Assembly (NCBI GenBank): GCA_017882055.1
Contig: JADGQE010000070.1
Span: 1 to 12,395 of the forward strand
Direction of reading: 5' to 3'
Length of the DNA: 12,395 nucleotides
From: Thermoflexales bacterium
Lineage (GTDB): Bacteria > Chloroflexota > Anaerolineae > Fen-1058
Numbering within the stretch: position 1 is the stretch's first letter; each line of letters starts with the position of its first letter. A program made the position numbers and the translations under genes. Positions 5,606 through 12,395 of this stretch are shown here, one piece after another. Under the pieces are notes generated by a model that saw only the letters and a program-made list of their open reading frames with translations, was not told the origin of the DNA and searched no databases.

Positions 5606-6697
5606 TCATACATCCGTGCTTCGCCCAAATTCAGCCATCAGTTGTTCTTCCAGTTTAGCTCTCTCAGCCGGTGACAAAAATGAGGCGCGAATCGCATTCC
5701 GGTTGAAGGCCATCAGGTCGGCCACTGTGAGATTCATGCCCATCACCGCGACCAGATACTCATCGGTCAAGGTCGTGTCCGAGATGCTCGGATCATCGGT
5801 GTTGACCGTTACCCGCACACCCGCCAGATAGAGATCGCGCAGCGGATGATAACCGAACGTCTCGACTGCCCCCGTTTGCAGATTGCTTGTCGGACAGATT
5901 TCCAAAGCCACTTTCCGGTCGCGGACCAGCATCAGCACATTTGAATCCTCGACGCAGCTGATGCCGTGGCCAATGCGCTGCGCGCCCAGCAGTTCGATCG
6001 CCTCGCGCACATTCTCCGGGCCGCCCGCTTCGCCCGCATGAATCGTAATGCCCAATCCGCCCTGGGCAGCGTGGCGAAAGAGAGACACCAGTGGAGCCGC
6101 CGGATAAATCGTCTCATCCCCTGCCAGGTCCAACCCGACAATGCCGCGTTTCTGCCGTGACAGCGCCAACTCGACAATCTGCCTGGCCGATTCCAGATTC
6201 TCGTGACGAACGATCGTACAGATCAAACGGGCCGTAATCTGATAGTCCACCTGCGCGTGGTCAACGGCTTGAATCACCCAATCGGTCACTTCCTCAAACG
6301 AGAAGCCCTGAGCATGCGCCAACGCCGCCGGATTAAACCGCAGTTCCAGATAGCGCACATTATCCAGCGCCGCATCGGCCACGGCTTCATAGGCCACACG
6401 CTGAACGGCTTCTCGCGTCGTATAAAACCGGCGTAATAATTGGAACTTTTCGAGGAAGCGCTGAAAGTCCGGCGGGTCATTGGTGATCTGAACATACGGC
6501 CTCAACCGCTCGATGTCATAACCGGGCAGGTCGATGCCATGTTCGCGCGCAATTTCAGCCAACGTTTCGAGGCGCAGCGATCCTTCCAGGTGCCGATGTA
6601 GATCGACCTTGGGCAGATTGTGCAGCCGCTGACGCAAATCAAGCGTTGGCCCGGAGGGTAGCCTCATAACAGGCAATTTTCCTGTAGACACGGTCAT
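5606..6697 (-). CDS. add: Adenosine deaminase
   Basis: Zinc-dependent hydrolase of the amidohydrolase superfamily that deaminates adenosine (and deoxyadenosine) to inosine in cytoplasmic purine salvage. Visible active-site features are KVDLHRHLEGS (zinc ligands His34 and His36), GLDLAGDE, ITIHAGE (zinc His220, catalytic Glu223), RIGHGI (catalytic His244), CPTSN, and VNTDDPSIS (zinc Asp301, then Asp302). Length 363 is normal and all ligands are present. NTDDP followed by TDEY favours adenosine deaminase over adenine deaminase, but substrate choice in this family (adenosine, adenine, aminofutalosine) is not certain from motifs. The ATG at 6697 overlaps the kinase stop in ATGA. A second possible start is Met11 (6667), preceded at some distance by AGGA. 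The first ten residues are outside the conserved fold, so either start is workable. Transcription ends at the hairpin at 5587-5558. Confidence 0.93.
   Translation of the reverse strand: MTVSTGKLPVMRLPSGPTLDLRQRLHNLPKVDLHRHLEGSLRLETLAEIAREHGIDLPGYDIERLRPYVQITNDPPDFQRFLEKFQLLRRFYTTREAVQRVAYEAVADAALDNVRYLELRFNPAALAHAQGFSFEEVTDWVIQAVDHAQVDYQITARLICTIVRHENLESARQIVELALSRQKRGIVGLDLAGDETIYPAAPLVSLFRHAAQGGLGITIHAGEAGGPENVREAIELLGAQRIGHGISCVEDSNVLMLVRDRKVALEICPTSNLQTGAVETFGYHPLRDLYLAGVRVTVNTDDPSISDTTLTDEYLVAVMGMNLTVADLMAFNRNAIRASFLSPAERAKLEEQLMAEFGRSTDV
6694..6697 (-). promoter_or_regulatory. ATGA stop/start overlap coupling the kinase and add
   Basis: The add start ATG (6697-6695) and the kinase stop TGA (6696-6694) share bases. 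No Shine-Dalgarno or promoter is visible just upstream, so add translation likely depends on ribosomes finishing the kinase reading frame. Confidence 0.75.
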
Positions 6698-9600
6698 ACA
6701 GCATCGGCTTGATGGGCGGCGGCCAAAGGCTTCAGGCTCTCACCCGCACCGGACGGAGACCTGGGCAACGTGAAATAAAACGTGCTGCCTTTGCCCGGTT
6801 CGCTTTCAGCCCAGATACGCCCACCATGCGCTTCGATAATTCGGCGGCAGATTGCCAGTCCCAGCCCGGCCCCGCCAAAGCGGCGAGTGGCGGAGCCGTC
6901 CACTTGATAGAACCTTTCGAAGATTCGCTCCAACTTGTCAGCCGGAATCCCCGCTCCGGTATCGGTCACCCCCACTTTCAGGGCGTCACCCCCGTCGTGA
7001 ACCGTAATCGTAATTGCGCCGCCACTGAAACTGAACTTGAGCGCGTTGCCCAAGAGGTTATCAAAGACTTGATTGACACGATCCCGATCGACCAGGATAG
7101 GCGGCGGCGGCTCGGGCACCAATAGCCGCAGCGAGATGCCCGCATGGGTAGCCGTCACTTCACAACTTTGCAATGCCAGGCGCGCCATCTCGCCCAGATC
7201 ATGCCGGCCCAGTTCCAACGATTCACGCTCGATCTGCTGCAGGAAAATGATGTCGCTGACCAGGCGCGTCAACGCGTTCGTCTTATCGGCCACAATCGAC
7301 AGGCTCTCACGCTGACCTTTATTAAGCGGCCCCATTTCCTCGTCCAGCATCAGTTCGACATAGCCTTTGATAAACGTCAGCGGGGTGCGCAGCTCGTGCG
7401 ACACGTTCTGCACCAGTTCATCCTTTAACTGATCGACCTCCTGCAATTCGCGGTAGGCCTGTTCCAGCTTGCGCGCGCGCTCTTTGAGATCCGCATAGAG
7501 CTGCACATTTTCGATCGCCACGGCCGCCTGGGCAGCCGCGATCGTGAGCACACGTTCGTCATCGTTGGTAAAGGCGTCGGGCACGGCCTGATCGATCGCC
7601 AGCACACCGATCACGCGATCCTTGACCATCAACGGCACCACCAGCAGCGAGCGCACCACCGGATCAAAGAAGATGAAGTCGGGCAGTGCGCGCGCATCCG
7701 GCACATAGATCGAGCGCGCCGTGGCCGCCACTTTTCCATTGATGCCCTCGCCCACTTTCAATTTGGCCGCTTCCTTCCACCGGGGATGAATGCCGGCGGC
7801 CGCACGGATTTCCAGCAGCTGCGACTCGACCGACAGCAACGCGATACTGACCCCCCGGCAGCGCAGCACCTGTTTTAAGGTCACCACGATGGAGTTCAGC
7901 ACCTCATCGATGTCGAGGCTCTTGGTAAGCTGCTGAGCCACCGTGTGAAGCGTGGAAACCTCAGCCAGACGTTTCTGCGTTTCCGCATAAAGCCGCGCGT
8001 TTTCGATAATCGCCGCAACCTGACCGGCCAGCGTAATCAGCAGTCGTTCGTCGTCGTGGGTAAAAGCGTTCAGGCGCGAGCTTTCGACGTTGATGACGCC
8101 GATGAATCGCTCGCCGATTCGCATGGGTACTGCTAATTCCGATCGGGTCCCGGGTTGAGCCGATAGAAAGTCGGCGGCCTGCGTCACATCGCCCAGCAAC
8201 CGCGCTGTCCCGGTTCGAGCCACGTAGCCCACGATCCCCTCGCCCAGTTGCAGATCAAGCGCGGTCGCTATCGGCGAGAAACCATACGCGGCCCGCGTGT
8301 TAAGCAAACCCGTCGACGGTTCATACAAGATGAATGCAAAGTTCTCGTAGCGGAGCGTGCGCCGGATCGCATCGAGCAGCCGATCGAATACCAGGTCCAG
8401 ATCCAGCGTGGCCGCAGCCGAACGAGCCACCTCGTACAGGATCGTCACCTCGTCCAACCGGCGGCGCGTCTCGGCATACAACCGGGCGTTTTCAATCGCG
8501 ACCGCAACCTGGCTGGCAAAAATATGCGCCAGTTCGATCTCCTCCGGGGTGAAGCGACGCGGCCGTTGTTGACTGTAGATATCCAGCACGCCCACCGGCC
8601 GGCCACCGCTGATCAGCGGCACTCGCAGCAGGCTGCGCAGATCTTCGACCAGGTATAACCGTCGCTGCTCAAGATCGATCAGATCCGATTGAAGATCATT
8701 GACCACGTGCGGCTGCATCGTCCCAGCGGTCACACCTCCGGTATCGATGACGGGTTCGAGCGGCCAACCGACTTGCTCGCGGGTATAGGCCGCCTGAGAC
8801 ACAAAGCTGGCCGACAATCCACGGCTGGCCTGAATGCTCAGCTGCCCGATCGAATCATTCCACATCAGCAGGCTCACCGCCGGTGAATCAAAAGTATGGG
8901 CGGCCTCCTGGACAATCAGATTCAACAACGCATTCAACTCCAGCTCGGCGCCAATGGCCGAAGCCGTAGCCTGCAAACCCTCCAGCTGTTGACGGCGGCG
9001 GCGCTCGGTGGCATACAGCCGGGCATTCTCCAGAATCACCGCCAGCTGCGTAGCCACCGTCGAGAGCAGCTGCTCGTCGGCGGTCGAGAATGCGCCCACG
9101 CGCACGCTTTGCAGATCAAGCGCGCCGATGACCCGATCCGTGACGCGCAACGGCACGCAGAGTTCGGATCGAGCGACCGAGATGCCGACCAGATGGCGCG
9201 GCTCTTCCAGTACATCGGGCACATTCAACAACCGACCATTCGCCGCCACCCAACCGACGATACCGACTCCAAGCCGGATATGCGGGTTGCGCTCGACCTC
9301 CGCTTCGAGGCCGGAAGTAGCATACAGATCGATGTATTCACTCTCTTCAGCGGCCAGAAAGAGCGCGATATATTCGAAACCCAACAGCCGCTGAAGCGTC
9401 TGTACGGTCCGCCGCGTAATCTCCGAAAAATCCAATGACGAAGTGGCTGCCACCGAAATATCGTGCAGCGTGCTAATCTCATCCAGGCGGCGTTTGGTCT
9501 GCTCATACTCACGCGCGTTGCCGACGGCGATCGCGGCCAGATCAGACAACAGGTTGAGCACCCGCAAATCATCCTGGCTAAATGTATGCGGATCGTGGAA

Positions 9601-12395
9601 GGAAACCGTAAAGACACCCAGAGTCGCGTCGGCCCGCTTAAGCGGGAAGCCGGCCACCGAGGCAAGTCCCCAGGCACGTGCCTGCTCGGAAGCATATAAG
9701 GGATGTGTTTTCGCCTCGTTAATGACAATCGGCTGGCGTTCGCGCAAGACACGCCAGATGAGGCCATCATCCCGCGGTTTTCTCACCACGGTTCCGCGCG
9801 AACCTTCTCGCAAGAGGGCCGTGCCAAACTCCATCCCATTCGTGTCCGGATTGTGCAGAAAAATGTGAACCATATCAGCCTGCATCAATTTTTGGGCATG
9901 GTGCGCGATGGTATCCAGCACAGCCAACATGTCGAGCGAAGCGGTGACTTGCAGGCTGACCTCTTGCAACGCGGTCAGCTCTGCCACCCGCTTGCGCGCC
10001 TGATCATACAGTTCGGCATTCGTGATCGCCGTGACCAACTGATCGGCCAGAATCTGCATCGCCTGTGCATCTTCTGAGGAAAAGGCATTGGCCTGAGTGT
10101 GTTGCAAGTCCAGAACGCCCACGATCACAGCGCCGCGCTGCAAAGGCACCACCAGTTCAGATCGCGTCAGCGCCTCAGCCGGATCAGCCAGCCTGATATA
10201 GCGTGGATCAGCGTTGACATCGCCGACAATCGCCATCTGTCCGGTCTGGGCTGTCCAACCGATCAGCCCCTCACCCAGCCGCGGGCGATAGGCCTGGTAG
10301 ATGCGCCTTGCCGGCTCGCCTGAGGCGGATTGCAAAGTAAGGTGCTGTCGATCGGGATCGATGGTAAATAGCCCAACCGTATAATAACCAAACTTCTCAC
10401 AGGTGGCCCGCGTGGCCCGATTGAACTGCTCAGTCAAATCGAGCGTGGCGGCCACGTCACGGGCGACTTCATTCATCAAGGCGAGCTGGGCCGAGCGGCG
10501 GGTCACATGGGCAAACAATTGCGCATTGTCAATCGCGAGGCCGATCTGATCGGCAATCAACTTGACAACCTCAATGGCCTGCGGGGCAAATTCATGGGGC
10601 TGATAGCTCATCACGCCCAACACGCCGACCACCCGCCCGCGCGCGCGCATGGGGGCCAGCACCATCGCCCGGACGCCTTCGGCCCGAACCTGCGGCACGG
10701 CCAGGCGGGGTTCATTTTCAAGTCCGCCCGTGACCACCACTTCACCGGTGACAGCCGCTTGCCCCGATAAACCCTCACCCAATTTGATGCGCAACCCGGC
10801 CGGCAGATCCTGCTGCCGCCAGCCACGATGGACACGAATGACCAGCTCTTGTGTCTGCTCATCGACCAGGCTGATCGCGCCGGATTCGACCCCGACAACT
10901 TCCAGGGCTTTATCCAACGCCGCCCACAGGGTCGGCTCCAGTTCCAACGATTGGCTGACGGTCGCCGAGACACTGTACAGGGCGGCCATCTGATCGGCCC
11001 GGCGTTGTGATTCGGCATACAGCCGGGCATTTTCGATCGCGACGGCCGCCTGATTGGCAAAAGCAAATGCGACCTGAGCATCTTCGTCGCTATAAGCATT
11101 GACATGATAACTATCGATCCCCAGGATGCCCAGCATCTGATCTTTGCCGCTGCTGAGCAGCGGCACACCCAGCCAGGATCGAATCGGCTCATACTCGTCG
11201 AATACGCACCAGCGCGGATCGGCGCGTGTGTTGTTGATCACCAGCGGCACGCGCTGCTCCAGCAAGAGGTGGGTGGTGATCAGGCTGTTGTGATCGATCG
11301 TTTTGACTTCTCGCACCGGATCGGCATAACCGCGTGCGACCGCGGTCTCAAAACGCTCGCCTTCTTTGAGCACCACGGATACGCTGTCATACGGCAAAAC
11401 CTGATGCAGCTGAACGACAATCCGTTCCAATACGGTGGTCAGATCCAGCGTAGAATTGACGACGGTCGTCACTTCGCGCAACGCTTCGGCCATACGCCGC
11501 TGCCGCCGGGCGGCTTGATACAGCTGCGCATTTTCGATACTCACGCCAAGCTGATCGGCGATCGCACCCAGGAGCTCGACTTCGTCGGATGTAAACGGCC
11601 GGGCTGAATAGTTCATGACGCTGAGTACGCCGATGGCTTTGCCACGGGCGTGCATCGGCACGAGCGCCATCGCCTCAACGTCTTCATCGCCAAATTCCTC
11701 CACGGCCAGGCGCGCATCTGAACGCACAGCGCCCGTAACGAGCGGTTGCCCGCTCTGTAAGACTTGCCCGGACAAACCCTGTCCGGCTTTGATGCGCACC
11801 TTACCCGCTACAAAATCATGGCGGCGCCAACCGAGTTGGGCTTTGAAGACCAGATCACCGGTCGGCGAATCGACCAGCGTGATGGCGCCCGCCTCGGCGC
11901 GTAGGGCCTCGACCGTGGTGCATAGGGCCGCGCGCAGGGCTTCTCCAAGATCGAGTGACTGGCTGACAATGGCCGTGACGGCATTCAACGCTTTGAGCTG
12001 AGCGTTGCGAGCCTGTAGATCGTCAGCGGAGAAACGCAGCGAGCTGATCCGGTGCTGCACGACAATCAGCTGCTGACGATCGGCATCGAGACCGAAAACC
12101 ATGTCCACCTGATCGAGCAAGGCGTCCGCGCGCTGGAAGCAAGTTTCATAGTGAGCCAGATCGGGCGCATCGCCGGCGTCGCTCGCAAAGCAACGATCGA
12201 TCTGGCCCTGAAGTCGATCGCGTTCGGCCGCGGGGATAAAATCATACAAGGGCCGGCCGATCAACGCCGCGCGCGGGTGGCCGGTTGAGCGGGTAACGCC
12301 AGAATTGACCCAGCGGGTGATACTGGATCGATCGAGCACCAGGATCTGGCCCGGGAGGTCAGTCAGGATGCTATTCTCATCAACCTGTTCTGGCA
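6694..12395 (-). CDS. Giant multi-GAF sensor histidine kinase (N-terminus off the right edge)
   Basis: Sensor kinase with at least 1899 residues in the window. The frame is open past GTG 12339 to the right edge, and the upstream codons (SILTDLPGQILVLDRSS) complete a PAS domain, so the true start lies outside. Numbering here counts from 12339. After the PAS (to about 105) come nine GAF domains, at about 130-275, 297-442, 466-610, 632-779, 801-946, 969-1110, 1131-1290, 1311-1453 and 1474-1616. Most end in a form of IENARLYAE and are joined by charged helical linkers ending in SLDL-like turns. Then come HisKA (NVSHELRTP, phospho-acceptor His1648) and HATPase_c (N box DNLLGNALKFS, G1 DTGAGIP, F box FERFYQ, G2 GGAGLGLAI). 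The kinase core is complete and probably active. No membrane segment is seen, so it is likely cytoplasmic. There is no receiver domain, and no partner regulator appears in the window. The ligands are unknown. It overlaps add by four bases. Confidence 0.95.
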   Translation of the reverse strand, partial: PEQVDENSILTDLPGQILVLDRSSITRWVNSGVTRSTGHPRAALIGRPLYDFIPAAERDRLQGQIDRCFASDAGDAPDLAHYETCFQRADALLDQVDMVFGLDADRQQLIVVQHRISSLRFSADDLQARNAQLKALNAVTAIVSQSLDLGEALRAALCTTVEALRAEAGAITLVDSPTGDLVFKAQLGWRRHDFVAGKVRIKAGQGLSGQVLQSGQPLVTGAVRSDARLAVEEFGDEDVEAMALVPMHARGKAIGVLSVMNYSARPFTSDEVELLGAIADQLGVSIENAQLYQAARRQRRMAEALREVTTVVNSTLDLTTVLERIVVQLHQVLPYDSVSVVLKEGERFETAVARGYADPVREVKTIDHNSLITTHLLLEQRVPLVINNTRADPRWCVFDEYEPIRSWLGVPLLSSGKDQMLGILGIDSYHVNAYSDEDAQVAFAFANQAAVAIENARLYAESQRRADQMAALYSVSATVSQSLELEPTLWAALDKALEVVGVESGAISLVDEQTQELVIRVHRGWRQQDLPAGLRIKLGEGLSGQAAVTGEVVVTGGLENEPRLAVPQVRAEGVRAMVLAPMRARGRVVGVLGVMSYQPHEFAPQAIEVVKLIADQIGLAIDNAQLFAHVTRRSAQLALMNEVARDVAATLDLTEQFNRATRATCEKFGYYTVGLFTIDPDRQHLTLQSASGEPARRIYQAYRPRLGEGLIGWTAQTGQMAIVGDVNADPRYIRLADPAEALTRSELVVPLQRGAVIVGVLDLQHTQANAFSSEDAQAMQILADQLVTAITNAELYDQARKRVAELTALQEVSLQVTASLDMLAVLDTIAHHAQKLMQADMVHIFLHNPDTNGMEFGTALLREGSRGTVVRKPRDDGLIWRVLRERQPIVINEAKTHPLYASEQARAWGLASVAGFPLKRADATLGVFTVSFHDPHTFSQDDLRVLNLLSDLAAIAVGNAREYEQTKRRLDEISTLHDISVAATSSLDFSEITRRTVQTLQRLLGFEYIALFLAAEESEYIDLYATSGLEAEVERNPHIRLGVGIVGWVAANGRLLNVPDVLEEPRHLVGISVARSELCVPLRVTDRVIGALDLQSVRVGAFSTADEQLLSTVATQLAVILENARLYATERRRRQQLEGLQATASAIGAELELNALLNLIVQEAAHTFDSPAVSLLMWNDSIGQLSIQASRGLSASFVSQAAYTREQVGWPLEPVIDTGGVTAGTMQPHVVNDLQSDLIDLEQRRLYLVEDLRSLLRVPLISGGRPVGVLDIYSQQRPRRFTPEEIELAHIFASQVAVAIENARLYAETRRRLDEVTILYEVARSAAATLDLDLVFDRLLDAIRRTLRYENFAFILYEPSTGLLNTRAAYGFSPIATALDLQLGEGIVGYVARTGTARLLGDVTQAADFLSAQPGTRSELAVPMRIGERFIGVINVESSRLNAFTHDDERLLITLAGQVAAIIENARLYAETQKRLAEVSTLHTVAQQLTKSLDIDEVLNSIVVTLKQVLRCRGVSIALLSVESQLLEIRAAAGIHPRWKEAAKLKVGEGINGKVAATARSIYVPDARALPDFIFFDPVVRSLLVVPLMVKDRVIGVLAIDQAVPDAFTNDDERVLTIAAAQAAVAIENVQLYADLKERARKLEQAYRELQEVDQLKDELVQNVSHELRTPLTFIKGYVELMLDEEMGPLNKGQRESLSIVADKTNALTRLVSDIIFLQQIERESLELGRHDLGEMARLALQSCEVTATHAGISLRLLVPEPPPPILVDRDRVNQVFDNLLGNALKFSFSGGAITITVHDGGDALKVGVTDTGAGIPADKLERIFERFYQVDGSATRRFGGAGLGLAICRRIIEAHGGRIWAESEPGKGSTFYFTLPRSPSGAGESLKPLAAAHQADAV

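Noticed and set aside
12337..12339. GTG at 12339 as the start of the giant kinase
   Set aside because: The frame is open for all 56 bases upstream to the window edge and those codons encode the first strand of the PAS domain (LPGQILVLD). The real start lies outside.
6694..12395. GAF domains as phytochrome or cyanobacteriochrome light sensors
   Set aside because: No Cys-His chromophore-attachment motif is present. Isolated cysteines (for example in DPRWCVF and SELCVPL) are not in that context.

Overview
The window reads as bacterial chromosomal DNA of moderately high G+C. The best guess is a member of the Chloroflexota (Anaerolineae-like). This rests on the very long PAS/GAF-repeat histidine kinase, the style of the DnaE and adenosine deaminase sequences, genes that mostly lack strong Shine-Dalgarno sites, and short heptamer/octamer tandem repeats between genes. 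The assignment is an impression; no rRNA or other taxonomic marker is present.

Layout, left to right: (1) 1-3549, minus strand: most of dnaE, the replicative DNA polymerase III alpha subunit. Its start is inside the window and its C-terminus runs off the left edge. The tail beyond the OB fold is a low-complexity linker whose DNA contains heptamer repeats and a hairpin. (2) 3550-3803: a divergent intergenic region with a clear sigma70-type promoter for dnaE, an octamer repeat array, an extended -10 promoter for mutM, and a heptamer array that makes up the whole mutM leader. (3) 3804-4742, plus: mutM (fpg), with an unusual in-frame insertion of about 40 residues encoded by palindromic DNA. (4) 4743-5555, plus: an unrecognised single-pass membrane protein starting on the base after the mutM stop. 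(5) 5558-5587: a strong hairpin terminator between convergent genes, with its U-tract on the minus strand. (6) 5606-6697, minus: adenosine deaminase (add). (7) 6694-12395, minus: a giant sensor histidine kinase (PAS, nine GAF domains, HisKA, HATPase_c). Its N-terminus lies beyond the right edge, and it overlaps add by an ATGA stop/start.

Two functional groups are visible. The left part holds DNA replication and repair (dnaE and mutM, divergent, plus a mutM-coupled membrane protein). The right part is a sensor kinase translationally coupled to a purine-salvage enzyme, ending at a shared terminator. No tRNA, rRNA, CRISPR array, transposase or phage gene is seen. The most unusual features are the palindromic insert in mutM, the intergenic-type repeats inside the dnaE coding region, and the nine-GAF kinase coupled to add. 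I found no clear evidence of a wholly new multi-gene system.
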